Source: Medakamo hakoo
Taxonomy: Eukaryota; Chlorophyta; Trebouxiophyceae; Coccomyxaceae
DNA length: 64,000 nt
Direction: 5' to 3'
Assembly (NCBI GenBank): GCA_026636295.1
Contig: CP089455.1
Location: 496,001-560,000, forward strand
Program-made: the position numbers and the translations under genes
The notes under the pieces: generated by a model
What the model was told of the DNA's origin: nothing
What the model saw: the letters and a program-made list of their open reading frames with translations, nothing else
Database searches by the model: none
Shown: positions 31,078 to 41,741 of the stretch, in pieces
Layout of the letters: each line of letters begins with the position of its first letter
Position numbering within the stretch: position 1 is the first letter of the stretch

Positions 31078-33126
31078 ATGCTGGCCCTCAGCGGCACGAC
31101 GCTGACCACAGCCGCGCTGCGGCCGCAGCGCGTCGTCAGGGCGGCCGGCGTGGCGCGCGGCGGCCTCGTGCGGTACGTTTTGTTAGTGTTTTTTGCGGGG
31201 TGGGACAATCGGTCGCAGCGCGAACCAAAAACGCCGCCGTGCGCACACATGCACGCCCCCTTTCCCCAGTCCGCCGCGTCCGGTGAACGGGACATGAACT
31301 GCACATGCCGTCCGGGAAGGAGAGAGGAGTTGACACACCCAAACGTGGGGCAATCGTCCATTTCCGCCCTCACCCTCTCATCCTCCTCTCCCACAGGCCG
31401 GCCCCGCTCCACGCCACCACCACCCGCCGCCGCCCGTTCGCACCCACCCGCCCGCACGCGGCCGCCGCGGACGACGCCGACGACGACGCGGGCCTGGCCC
31501 CCACGCCGCCGGCCTCCGTCCCCGCGCTCCCGGCCCCCACCCCCTGGCCCGGAGCCAAGCCGGTCCCCCTGGCCCTGTCCATCGGCGCCGGCCTCGCCCT
31601 GCGCTTTCTGATCCCCGTCCCGGCCGGCCTCACGCCGTCGGCCTGGTCGCTGCTCTCCATCTTTGTCGCGACCATCGCCGGCCTGGTCCTGGAACCCCTG
31701 CCCACGGGGGCGTGGGCGTTCCTGGCCGTGACGGCGGCCATTGGCAGCGGAGCCCTGACGTTCGCCCAGGCCTTTTCCGCCTTTGCCAATGACGTCATCT
31801 GGCTGATCGTCGTCTCGTTCTTTTTCGCGGCGGGCTTTCAAAAGACGGGCCTGGGCGCGCGCGTCGCCAACCTGTTTGTGCGTGCGTTTGGGTCGTCGAC
31901 GCTGGGGCTGGCGTACGGCCTGACTGTGGCGGAGGCGGTCCTGGCGCCGGCGATGCCGTCTACGACGGCGCGGGCAGGTGAGGGGGGAGAGGAAAAATGT
32001 GGCGTGGCATGGCACATGGCACATGGAGGGGGGGGGGGGTCCTCTTATTTGCTGCCTTCAACCCTCCCACCTTTCCCTTCTCACGCACACCCGCCCCCCC
32101 TCCCCCCTCTCCACCCCCCCACCATCACCAGGCGGCATCTTCATGCCCATCATCGACTCGCTCGCCCGCGACGCCGGCTCCCAACCCAACTCGCCGTCCG
32201 CCTCCAAGCTGGGCTCCTTCCTCGTCCAGTGCCAGCTCCAGGCCTCCGTCAACTCGTCCGCCCTGTTCCTGACCGCCGCCGCCCAGAACCTGCTGTGCCT
32301 GAAGCTGGCGGCCGAACTGGGCGTCGTCCTCCCGGGCGGGCCCTGGCTCACCTGGGCCTTCGCCGCCGCGGTGCCCGCGGCCATTGGCCTGGCCCTGACC
32401 CCGCTCATCGTTTTCAAGCTCAACCCGCCGGCCATCACGTCCACGCCGGACGCGCCGCGCGCCGCGGCCGACCGCCTGCACAAGATGGGCCCGCTGTCGC
32501 GCGATGAAGCCATCATGGCCGCGACGATGGGCCTGGCCGTCGTGCTGTGGGTGGCGGGCGACGCGCTCGGCGTGCCGGCCGTGCTCGCGGCCATGATGGG
32601 CCTGTGCGTCCTGTTGCTGACCGGCGTGCTGACGTGGAAGGACTGCCTGACCTACACGGCGGCCTGGGACACGCTCTTCTGGTTTGCGGTGCTGGTGGGC
32701 ATGTCCGGCCAGCTCAACGCGGCGGGCGTCGTCTCCCACTTTGCCTCGGTCGTCGGCGGCGCGCTGGCCTCGCTCTCCCTCACCTGGCCCGCGTCCCTCG
32801 CCCTGCTCGCCGGCTCGTACTGGGGCCTGCACTACCTGTTTGCGTCGCAGACCGCCCACGTGGGCGCGCTCTACTCCGCCTTCCTCGCCATGCTGCTCGC
32901 CGCCGGCGCGCCCGGCCCGCTCGCCGCGCTCGTCCTCGCCTTTGTCTCCAACCTGTTCGGGTCGATGACGCACTACGGCTCCGGCCAGGCCGCCGTCTAC
33001 TACGGCGCCGGCTACCTGTCCCTGGCCGACATTTTCAAGGCGGGCGCCGTCATGGCGGGGATCAACGCCCTGATTTGGGGTGTGGTGGGCGGCGCCTGGT
33101 GGGTGGTGACGGGCCTGGCGGCATGA
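31078..33126 (+). CDS. Plastid 2-oxoglutarate/malate (dicarboxylate) translocator, DiT type
   Basis: Predicted exons 31078-31172, 31397-31977 and 32132-33126 give 556 residues. DiT carriers sit in the inner chloroplast envelope and exchange 2-oxoglutarate, glutamate and malate for ammonia assimilation and photorespiration. They belong to the DASS/SLC13-like family. About twelve hydrophobic segments are visible. Signatures include FANDVIWLIVVSFFFAAGFQKTGLG, PAMPSTTARAGGIFMPII (the second intron interrupts it after the first Gly), LGSFLVQCQ, AAWDTLFWFAVLVGMSGQLN, LHYLFASQTAHVGALYSAFL and GSMTHYGSGQAAVYYGAGYL. The leader MLALSGTTLTTAALRPQRVV and the following Ala/Arg/Pro-rich stretch form a transit peptide. 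DiT1 or DiT2 specificity cannot be told. Confidence 0.93.
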
Positions 33127-33185
33127 GCAGCCTTTTTCGTTGTGTGCTTTTTTTCCTTCCTTCTTCCGTCGTTGAGGTTTTGAGG

Positions 33186-33188
<3 letters not shown>

Positions 33189-33228
<40 letters not shown>
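33189..33228. repeat. (GA)n microsatellite
   Basis: About nineteen GA units, 60 bases past the DiT stop. Confidence 0.9.
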
Positions 33229-33232
<4 letters not shown>

Positions 33233-33347
33233 CGTCATTGTGAGGTTGCACGCCGTGAGAGAGAGGGGGTTTGCTGGGAACGTGAAAGAAAAGTGAGTTT
33301 TTTTTTTTGTCTTTTTTTTCCCCATCGACCTTCCCACCCCGTCTCTC

Positions 33348-33379
33348 AAGGTTGGTGCGTGTGCACACGCACCAACCTT
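33348..33379. terminator. Perfect 32-base palindrome between convergent genes
   Basis: Sixteen bases beginning AAGGTTGGTGCG are followed directly by their exact reverse complement. It ends one base before the stop codon of the minus-strand gene and lies 221 bases after the DiT stop, so either transcript would carry a strong hairpin near its 3' end. Function is inferred. Confidence 0.5.
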
Positions 33380-33380
33380 T

Positions 33381-34880
33381 TCACCACGCCACGCCAGCCC
33401 AGGCCGCCGCCGCGGTCGGCGCGTCCCGCGGGCGGGGCGGCGGGCCCAGGCCACTCCCAGAGGGGGCGGTCCGCCGACCCACCTCACACCCGCTCCCGTC
33501 CACCTCCACGACCGTCCACCCTCCACCCGGCGCCGCCGGCGGCAGCCACACGTCCTTCCCGCCCTCCCCATTCCCCGGCCAGTGCGCTTCGACCTGTCCG
33601 CTCGGGTAGAAGAACGTCGGACCGGACGTGGACGAGGCGGACAGGGGAGGGATGGCTTGCCAGGTCCCGCCACCGCCGCCCCCCTTCCCTGTCGCGGCCG
33701 TCGCCGGCGGTGGGTGCCACCACTCCACCCAGCCATCGGCACGGGCCCGGCGCACGGCCCCGTCCGGAAAGACGGTGCAGGAATGGCCGCCTGGGCGGGT
33801 CAGCGTGACGGTGGCGGCGGCGGACGCCTTGCCGGCCTCGCCACCGCCGTCCCTGCCGCCCTCCGCCCAGGCCGCCAGCGGTAAGTGGCGGCTGGCGGAC
33901 CGGCCGTCCGGCCAGGCCCGGGTCTGGCGGCGGCCCATGCCGCCCGGGTCGGCTTCCCAGGGGCCGGTGGCGACGCTGGGGGTGACGGACGGAGGGGGAG
34001 GGGTCGGGCTTTCCAGCGCCCCTCCACCAGCCACCTCGCCCACCGCCGCCTCCGGCGGCAGGCCCGCCCACCCCAGCGCCGCGTCTGCGGCAGCACGAGC
34101 GGCCACCGGGTCCGGTGGCGGCGCGGTCGGGCGCGGGACAGGGGAGGGCGACCGCGGCGGCGCCGTCTTGCGTGGTTGCGGCAAACCACCACCACCACCA
34201 CCACCACCACCGCCACCGCCGCCGCCACCGCCACCGCCACCGCCGCTCGCCCGCCCACGCTTCAGCCCGGCCACTTCTGCCGTCAGGCGTCCGACTTCAG
34301 CCACCAGCTCGTCCACCCGTTCGCGCAGGCCGGCCGCTTCGGCGGCAGCCCGGCGCTCGGCCGCTCTTGACCGGCGGGCGTGCGTGTCGAGGGCGGCTTT
34401 AGCGTCTGCCGCCGCATTCAGTGCGGCATCCCGTTCCGCGCGCAGCGCACGGACGGACGTGTCCTTGGGCTTGGAGGACGGGATGGGTGGCGGGCGGGCG
34501 GCGGTGGGGGTGGCCTTGCGGGCGGGGGGAGGAGGCGACGGCAGGGGCTTTTGTTCCCCGCCCTCCGCCTCACGGAGGCACGCCATCGGCTGGGGCGACG
34601 GCGGCGCCGCGACGGGCGACAGCGTCAGGACTAGGCAGGGTTCTGATGGAGGCGGCGGTGGAGGCGGAGACGGCGGCGGCGGTGGAGGGGACGGGGGCGG
34701 CGGGGGGCGTTTGCGCCGCGGCGGCGGGACCGGCTGGGCGGGCGGCGCGCCGCCGCCGCCCTCACCCCCGCCGCCGCCGCTGGCGACAAACCCGCCCGGC
34801 GGGACGTACCGCCGGGCGGTGGCGCCCGAGTCGGACGCGCGCAAGCCGCCTCCCCGGCGCAGGTAGGGGCGCGGTGGCAT
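33381..34880 (-). CDS. Coiled-coil protein with G-box-like C-terminal repeats
   Basis: A single exon of 499 residues from the ATG at 34880. The N-terminal third is Pro-rich. A predicted coiled coil follows (about residues 150 to 215: ALRAERDAALNAAADAKAAL, then ERVDELVAEVGRLTAEVAGL) and then a 25-residue poly-Gly run. The C-terminal part has short repeated turns: TVFPDGAVRRARADG, FFYPSGQVEAHWPGN and KDVWLPP. These resemble the TCP10/G-box repeats of CPAP/SAS-4 centriole proteins (FPDG...YPDGxxExxFPDG) or the FAM194 domain; I cannot decide between them, and chance similarity is possible. It is head-to-head with the KCBP kinesin gene, another microtubule protein. Confidence 0.45.
   Translation of the reverse strand: MPPRPYLRRGGGLRASDSGATARRYVPPGGFVASGGGGGEGGGGAPPAQPVPPPRRKRPPPPPSPPPPPPSPPPPPPPSEPCLVLTLSPVAAPPSPQPMACLREAEGGEQKPLPSPPPPARKATPTAARPPPIPSSKPKDTSVRALRAERDAALNAAADAKAALDTHARRSRAAERRAAAEAAGLRERVDELVAEVGRLTAEVAGLKRGRASGGGGGGGGGGGGGGGGGGGGLPQPRKTAPPRSPSPVPRPTAPPPDPVAARAAADAALGWAGLPPEAAVGEVAGGGALESPTPPPPSVTPSVATGPWEADPGGMGRRQTRAWPDGRSASRHLPLAAWAEGGRDGGGEAGKASAAATVTLTRPGGHSCTVFPDGAVRRARADGWVEWWHPPPATAATGKGGGGGGTWQAIPPLSASSTSGPTFFYPSGQVEAHWPGNGEGGKDVWLPPAAPGGGWTVVEVDGSGCEVGRRTAPSGSGLGPPPRPRDAPTAAAAWAGVAW
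34185..34246. repeat. CCA/CCG triplet repeat inside a coding exon
   Basis: About twenty CCA and CCG triplets that encode the poly-Gly run of the coiled-coil protein on the minus strand. Prone to length change by slippage. Confidence 0.85.
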
Positions 34881-35213
34881 GGATGGGAAGGAGGACGAGA
34901 CCGCGAAAAAACAACAACACACGGCGAAACGGACAGGGAGTGGGAGTGGGAGCGGTCGCGCTGGAGGGGAGGCGGAGAGTGCGGTCGAGTGGAGAGCACG
35001 CGCGGCGCCACGAGCGCTCCTACACAGCCGAAACGCCCGCGCCCGCTTCCCTCCTCCCTCCCCTCCCCCCTCCTCCGACAGGGGTGCGCGCCCTCACAGA
35101 GGCCGCGCACACCCTCGGTTCTGCCCGCCCAGCAGCGAGGCCTTCCTCGGCTGGGCCGTGGGGCGGACGCCGCGGGCCCGCGTTTTTTCCCATTCGCGGC
35201 CTATTGCGGCAAG
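34881..35213. promoter_or_regulatory. Divergent promoter region, G-box-like gene and KCBP
   Basis: 333 bases between outward-facing starts. Contains an ACAACAACAC stretch near 34911-34922 and a T run before the KCBP ATG. No known element recognised. Confidence 0.55.
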
Positions 35214-38200
35214 ATGTCTGGCGAGGTGCGTCTCCCAAACTCTGGGCGCCTCTCTCTCGCCGCGCCTGCCGCGCCCAGCCTGGGCCTGGGAGTCCGGGCT
35301 CACGAGCGGGAAGGGCACCGACGGCCTCCAACCCTCGCCAGCCGTCTCCTTCCTCGCTTTCCTCGTCGCCGCGGCGCAACAAAAATAAAGTGAACTTGAC
35401 GTCTGTCTTTTGCTCCCTCCCAACCACACGCAGGCGTCTCCACCCCGGCCGGGCGGCCACCAGACCGTGTCAGGAGAGGTAAAGAAGAGAGAGGGAGGTG
35501 CAGGCAGGGGTTGCGGCGGAGGGAGGGTGGGGGAGGCGCGGCCGTTTTTTCCGGGGGGGAGCGCGCGATAAAACGCACCGCCCTCAAACCCACTCCGCGT
35601 CTCCCCTCCGCTCCACCGCAACGACACGACAGCTCGCCCCGACGCGCTCGCCCTCCCCGACCAAACCCGCGGGCGGCCTCCTCCCTCGCCTTCTCTCAAA
35701 ATCTGGCCGGCGCCGGGGGGTGGACAGCGATGGCAGTGAAGGCGGTTCGCCGCCTCGGCCCCCGTCCTCGCCCCCGCCCTCGGCCTCCGACCTCGACGCC
35801 CTCCTCCTGCACCAGTCCTCGCCCCTGCGCCGCCCGCTCCTGAACCGTGGCGACGGCGCTTCGTCAGACGACGCACCCGCTTCCAAAGCCGCGTGCGCGG
35901 CCTTCCGCACCGTCCTCGCCCTGTGCGGCGACGCGGCGCCCGCGGGCACGCCGCCCCTGACCGGCCCCGCCCGCCTGGACGCGGCCCGCTCCCTCGTCAC
36001 GGCCGCCCTGGCCGACCCCGCCCTCCGGGATGAGCTGTACATGCAGCTGGTCAAGCAGACGCGCGGTAACCCGTCCGCCGCCTCGGCCGCCCGGGCGTGG
36101 GAGGTGTTGGCCGCGCTCGCGAGCGCCGCGCCGCCCGGAGAGGACTTTGCGCACCTCGTGGCCGAGTACGTGCACGCGGCGGCGGCAGGGGATGGGGATG
36201 GGGATGGGGGTAGCGAAGGCGGCTGCTCGCCGTCGAAAAGCGGCCCGGACGACGAGCGGTGCGCGCCGGCCGCCCTCATCCGCGGCCGTGCCCGCCGCGC
36301 GTGGGCGGCCCTCAAACGCTCGTCCGCGGCCGGCCCCCGGGCCCGGCCGCCCTCGCCCTCGGACGTCGCGGCGGCGTTGGACGGCACCCCTCTGACGACG
36401 ACCATCGCGTTCCTGGACGGGTCCACCGCGGACATCGCGTACGAGCCGTCGGCGTCGGTGTTGGACGCGGTGCGCGCGTCGGCCGCGGCCGTCGGCCTCG
36501 CCCACGCGCAGACCTTCACACTGTGCGCCGCCCGCCCGGCCTCGGGCGCCGAACCGATCGGCGAGATCGGCGGCGGCGCTCCCCCAGGCGAGGTCCACAC
36601 GCCGTTGCCCGACGGCGCGTACCTGGCGGACGCGCTGGCGGCGCTGGAAGAGGAGGGAGGGGGGCCGGCCGGCGCGCCGCCCGCCCCGCTCGTCTTCAAA
36701 AAGCGCCTGTTCCGCGAGGGCGACGCGTCGGCCCTGGCTTCCGACCCGGCTTTTGTCGCACTGGCCTACGCCCAGGCCCGGGCCGACTACCTGGCGGGGC
36801 TGTACCCCGTCGCCCGCGGCGACGGCGCGGCCCTGGCGGCATGGCAAGTGGTCGCGGGGCTGGCAGCGGCCGAGGGGCGGCGCCCGTCCAGCGCTGCCCG
36901 TCGCCCTCCGCTCGCGTCGGGCGACGACGCCGCCGACGTCGTCGCCCTGGCGGCGTGCGTCCCGCCCGCCTTGCTGTCCACCCGCCCCATGGCCGAATGG
37001 CTGGCGGATGCTCGCCCGCGGGCGGCCGCGGCGGCCGCGGCGGCGGCGAAAGAAGCGGCTGCAGGCGGTGGGTGTGGTGAAGAAGGCGCCGACGCGCCCC
37101 ACCCGCCCGCCGCCACGGCCGCCCGCCGGGCGTTCTTGCGCCTCATCCGGGCGCTGCCGTACGGCGACGCACTCTTCTTTCCCGTCACTTTTTCGGCCGC
37201 GGACCAGCCGGCGCCGGAAGAGGGCGGCGACGGCGGCAGCGGCGGCGCCCCTCCACCGCCGCCGCCGCCGCCCGCCCCGCCCCTCCCGCCCTTCCCCGGC
37301 CGCCTCCTCCTGGGCGTCAACCGCCGCGGCCTGCACTGGTTCCGGGCGGACCCGCCGCGCGAGTACCTGCACTCGGCCCCGCTGCGGGACGTGGCCCAGT
37401 TCGGGGCGGGGCCGGGGGCCGTGTTCTTCAGGCTGCGCATCGGGGGCGGCGGGGGTGGGGGCGGGCGCGGCGGCGACCGCGGCGACGCTGGTGGGTCCTC
37501 CAGCGACGGCGTGCACGACACCCCTCCCTCCCTGCGCGTCCTCCAGTTTGGCACGCCGGCGGGCGAGGACATTTGCCTGGCCCTGCAAGCCCACATATCG
37601 GACGTGGTGCGCCGCCGGGCGGCCGTCGCGGCCGCGGCCGCGGCCGAGGCGGCAGGTGGTGGTGGCCGTGGTGGTGGGAGTGGAGGCGGCGCCGCCCACG
37701 ATCCTCCGCCGCCGCCGCCGCCGTCGGCCGGGCCGCTCCCTCCCTCCACTTCCACCGCCTCGCCCGGCCTGGCCGCGCGCATGGCGTCCCTGGAAGCCGA
37801 TCGGGACGCGGCCCTGGCCCGGGCGGTGGCCGCGGAAGCCGCGCTGGCTGGAGCCGCGGGCAGTGGTGGTGGTGGGCTCGCCGTGCCCCCCGCCCCCCCG
37901 CCGCCACCGTCCCCTTCCTCCGACGACGTCGCGACTTTGCGCCGGGACTTGGCCACCGCCCAGGCCGCCGCCGCGTCCGCCGCTGCTCGCATTGCGTCCC
38001 TGGAGTCCGCCCTGGCCGCCGAAACCCTGGCCCGCAAGCGCGCTGCCAACGCCGCGGCCGCGGCCGGCGGCCGCGTCCGCGTCCTGGCCCGCGTCCGCCC
38101 ACCGCTCGGCCCCGCCGGCGCCCCACTCCGCCCGGGCGACCCCCCACCCCCACCCTGTGCGCTGTCCTTCCCGGACGCGTTGAGCGTCTCCCACCCGCCC

Positions 38201-39364
38201 GTCACGTCGGGGGGCAGGGAGCGCGGCGGCCCACCCCGCACCCTGGACTTTGACGCCGTCCTGCCGCCCTCGGCCTCGCAAGCCGACCTGTGGGAAGCGC
38301 TCGGCGGCGACGCCATGGTCCGCTCTGCGCTGGACGGCGCCAACGTGTGTCTCTTGGCGTACGGCCAGACGGGCGCGGGGAAGACGCACTCGGTGTGGGG
38401 CGACCCCGCGGCCGGCGCGCCGGGCCTGGCCCCACGCGCGGGCGCCGCCCTGTTTGCCGCCCTCGCCGCCTCTGGTGGCCGCCTGTCCGGCACGGTGGCC
38501 GCCTCCGTCCTGGAGCTCTACTGCGACGACCTGCGCGATTTGCTGGCGGCGCCTGGGGCTGGTGGGGGCTCGCCCGACCGGTGCGCCGCCGGCACCGCCC
38601 GCCGAACGCCCGGCCGGTCGCCTTCGCCCGGCGCTGGCGCGGCCCTCACTCCCTCGCTAGACATCAAGCGCGACCCGCGCACGGGCGCCGTCGCCGTCCC
38701 CGGCGCGGCCGCGCTGCCCGTGCCCTCGGCGGCCGCGCTCGAGGCCCTGCTGTCGGGCGCCGTGGCGCGGCGCGCGACCGCACCCACCGCCATGAACGCG
38801 TCCTCCTCCCGCTCCCACCTGGTCATCAGCCTCTCTCTGTCGCTGACCGACGGCGCGACGGGCGGCGTGACCGCGGGCAAGCTCACGTTTGTGGACCTGG
38901 CCGGGTCGGAGCGCGTCAAGCGGTCGGGGTCGGAGTCTGGCCAGGCCCTGGCCGAAGCGGCGGCCGTCAACAAGTCGCTGTCCGCCCTGGGCGACGTGGC
39001 GGCCGCCCTGGCGTCGGGCGCGCCCCACGTCCCCTACCGCAACGCCAAGCTGACCATGCTGCTGTCGGACTGTTTGGGCGGGGCGGCGTCCGCGGCCCTG
39101 CTTGTCGCGGTGTCGCCCGATCCGGCTGACCTGTCCGAGACGGCCGCGACGCTCGCCTACGGCGCCCGCGTCCGCACCATCACCAACGCGCCCGCCCGGG
39201 CGGCCTGGAATGCGGAAGCGGCTCGGCTGCGGCGGGAGGTGGAAGAATGGAAGCGGCGGGCCGGGCTGGCGACGAGGGCGGAGAGGCTCGCGGCCGACCT
39301 GGAAGAGATTTGCGATGTGAAGGGTGGGGGCGGCCTGCCGTCCGTGCTGGGCGGGACGCGGTGA
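35214..39364 (+). CDS. Kinesin-like calmodulin-binding protein (KCBP): MyTH4-FERM kinesin-14
   Basis: Predicted exons 35214-35225, 35434-35478 and 35633-39364 give 1262 residues. KCBP is a minus-end-directed kinesin of the green lineage, inhibited by calcium/calmodulin, acting in cell division and cytoskeletal organisation. The order is MyTH4 (about 100-260: LRDELYMQLVKQTRGNPS), FERM (about 270-680), a coiled-coil neck, and a C-terminal motor (about 830-1210). Motor motifs are GGRVRVLARVRPPLG, GQTGAGKT (about 930), NASSSRSH, VDLAGSE and PYRNAKLT. After the motor, ARLRREVEEWKRRAG and LEEICDV parallel the calmodulin-binding and regulatory tail of plant KCBP (ARLKKMVAYWKEQAG...DLEEI). The two tiny first exons are predicted from phase and are less certain. 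Confidence 0.92.
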
Positions 39365-39827
39365 GGAGGGGGTGTCCCTGCCCTGCCCTGCCCTGCCCGC
39401 GCTCTCCTCTTTTTGGTGTGAGTGAATATGAAGCGGGGGAGGCGTGAAGTAAACTAAACGGCGGGGGGAGGGGGGGGGGAGTGGAGAGCAGCTTACCCCT
39501 CCGTCCCACCCCTCATCACCCACGCAAAGCGCGCGCGTCGTGTGCAAAAAGAAGCCCGTCCTGTTTTTATCTTTTCATTTTTCTTCCCCGCAAGAGCTCG
39601 CGGTCACGTCGGCTGTTTTGATTTTACCGAACCCTCACACGCGCACCCGCCGCAGGCAAAAAAGTCTCAGTCCCCCCCGCGCCTCGAATGGACACCCCAA
39701 GAATTGAGTCTCTCCCCCCCCTCCCACGCGCTCTCTCACCCCGCCCACCCCACAAGCCGAAAAACAAGGTAAAAATCATTGCGCCCTGCCCTCCCACTCC
39801 CGCTCCCACCACGCCCGGGCTCACACC
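39365..39827. other. Tail-to-tail intergenic region, 463 bases
   Basis: Between the KCBP stop and the AtpC stop. Contains a CCCTG repeat (about 39377-39399), G runs near 39460-39478 and T/A runs. No gene and no strong palindrome seen. Confidence 0.65.
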
Positions 39828-41741
39828 TCACGCGTTGGCGCCAGACACGATCTCAATGATCTGGTTGGTGATGAGCGCCTGGCGGGCGCGGTTGTACGAG
39901 AGCGTCAGCTTCTTCTTCAGCTCCGACGCGTTGTCCGACGCGGAGTTCATCGCGTTCATGCGCGCGGCCAGCTCCGAGGCGAGCGCCTCCTGCAGCGACC
40001 GCAGCAGCGTCGCGTTCATGTACAGGGGCAGCAGCGCGTCGATGATCTGGACGGGGTCCTGCTCGAACAGCAGGCCGGCGTCGAACTCGCCGCCAGACGT
40101 GTCGGTCGTCACCTTCTCGACCTCGACCGCGAGCTTGCCGTCGACCGTCGTCAGGCGGAACAGCTCGTCCTCCGCCGCGTCCACGCACTTGCCGGACACG
40201 TCGCACACCTCGCCCGCCGGCGTCAGCGGCAGCACCGTCTGGATGACGGGCTCGGACGAGATGAGCGACACGAACTTGGTGTAGACCATTTCGACCTTGT
40301 CGACCGTCTCTGAGACAAAGTCGGAGAAGATCTCGTCGGCGATGGCCTGGGCCTCCTTGGTCGTCGGCTTGGCGCCCAGGTCAAAGGACGCGACCAGGTC
40401 GTACTGCGGGCGGCGCTTGAAGTAGGACGCGCCCTTCTTGCCGACGCACGCGACCTTGACGGCGATGCCCATGCCCTGCAGCTCCTGGATGCGCGTCTCG
40501 GCCTTCTTGATCGCAAAGTTGTTGTAGCCGCCGCACAGGCCGCGGTCGCCCGTCACGCAGACGACGAGCACCGTCTTGACGGGGCGCACCTTCACGAGCG
40601 GGGAGTCGACGTCCTCGACGGCCAGGCGCTGGTTGACGGCGTACAGGACCTTGACCAGGTTTTCGGCAAAGGGGCGGCCGGCGACGACGGCGTCCTGGGC
40701 GCGGCGCACCTTGGCGGCGGCGACCAGTTTCATGGCGTCGGTGATCTTCTTGGTGTTCTTCACCGACTCGATGCGGTCGCGGGTCTCTTTCAGGCCGGCG
40801 GCGACGACCTGGGGAGGAGGTGGGGGGTGGGGGTGGTGCGTGAGGGGGTTGCCGGCGGCTCGATCCGTCGCACACGGCGCGCCCAGCGCGTGGACCAGGG
40901 CCGGCTGGGCCGTCCTCTGCCCGCACTGGGTGCGTGTGGATCTGCGCTGCACAATGGGCTGGGTCTGGCCTTGTCGACCAGGGGGACGCGCCCGTGGGAG
41001 GCGGATAAAGGTAGCTCGCGGCAGGCGCGAGGGCGGCCGAGCGAGCGGACAAGCCCGGCCGGTGGGCGCACGCCCCGCTCGGGCGGGGGGCCCACGCTCA
41101 CGGCTCGCCCACCGACCGCCCTCGGAGCCGGCGCACAGGCCGGTCGCACCCAGGGCACGGGCCAGAACGGCGGGCCCGCGGCGCCGTGGCATGCGTGCCG
41201 CCCCGTGCATGCGGCGTTTGGCCGGCAGCGCGCGTCGGCGCCTGCCGCTTCCTGCCGCCTCGGCGCGCATTCTCGGCCCGGCCGCCGCACCCGGCACGGC
41301 GCCCATGCCACCTCCCGCGGTGCCGGACTGAGTTGGCGTTGCTTTGAGGGAGGGGCGAGCGCGAATCGCGGGCGCGTCTGTCGGCCGCACCGCCCGGGCA
41401 AGGCAGTGCTTTGCCGCGCTCGCCCCCCGCCCGCGAGTGGCCGACGGCGTGCTTGGTGTTTCGTGCATCCCCGCGCCCGCCCGTAGACGGGGCCTGGCAA
41501 CGAGTCCGCAGCCACAAGGCCCGGCCTTGGCATCTAGGACGCCCAATGCGGTGGGCAGGCGGTCGTGCAGGGGCGGCCGCAGTGGCGCCCGCGGCCTGCA
41601 GCGTCTGCTGGCCACACTCTTTTTATCGTCCATCTCCCAGCCACCACCCAAAAAAACAAAACAAACCTGGACGGCGCCGCGGCGGGCGACGGGGGCGGCC
41701 GACGGCCGGGCGACGAGCGCGGCGCGGTTGAGGGACTGCAT
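39828..41741 (-). CDS. ATPC: Chloroplast ATP synthase gamma subunit
   Basis: Predicted minus-strand exons 41667-41741 and 39828-40808 join in phase 0 and give 351 residues; the intron is 858 bases. Gamma is the rotor stalk of CF1 in the thylakoid membrane. LKETRDRIESVKNTKKITDA, MKLVAAAKVRRAQDAV, TGDRGLCGGYNNFAIKKAE, FEQDPVQIIDALLPLYMN and ELKKKLTLSYNRARQALITN are family hallmarks. The insert GEVCDVSGKCVDAAEDELF (Cys near 224 and 230) is the thioredoxin-regulated loop found in green algae and plants but not in cyanobacteria or mitochondria. Exon 1 (MQSLNRAALVARPSAAPVAR) is a transit peptide, shorter than in land plants. Head-to-head with the ABHD11-like gene, 159 bases. Confidence 0.97.
   Translation of the reverse strand: MQSLNRAALVARPSAAPVARRGAVQVCFVFLGGGWEMDDKKSVASRRCRPRAPLRPPLHDRLPTALGVLDAKAGPCGCGLVARPRLRAGAGMHETPSTPSATRGRGASAAKHCLARAVRPTDAPAIRARPSLKATPTQSGTAGGGMGAVPGAAAGPRMRAEAAGSGRRRRALPAKRRMHGAARMPRRRGPAVLARALGATGLCAGSEGGRWASRERGPPARAGRAPTGRACPLARPPSRLPRATFIRLPRARPPGRQGQTQPIVQRRSTRTQCGQRTAQPALVHALGAPCATDRAAGNPLTHHPHPPPPPQVVAAGLKETRDRIESVKNTKKITDAMKLVAAAKVRRAQDAVVAGRPFAENLVKVLYAVNQRLAVEDVDSPLVKVRPVKTVLVVCVTGDRGLCGGYNNFAIKKAETRIQELQGMGIAVKVACVGKKGASYFKRRPQYDLVASFDLGAKPTTKEAQAIADEIFSDFVSETVDKVEMVYTKFVSLISSEPVIQTVLPLTPAGEVCDVSGKCVDAAEDELFRLTTVDGKLAVEVEKVTTDTSGGEFDAGLLFEQDPVQIIDALLPLYMNATLLRSLQEALASELAARMNAMNSASDNASELKKKLTLSYNRARQALITNQIIEIVSGANA

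Noticed and set aside
34185-34246. Plus-strand poly-His coding repeat
   Set aside because: The plus-strand frame is a shadow; the triplet repeat encodes poly-Gly in the minus-strand gene, whose frame continues through a coiled coil and the C-terminal repeats.
35864-38389. Very long minus-strand open frame opposite the KCBP kinesin gene
   Set aside because: It is an Arg/Gly-rich shadow caused by extreme GC; the plus strand encodes recognisable MyTH4, FERM and kinesin motifs. Similar shadows lie opposite RRP9, GT31, CDK and the LamG gene.
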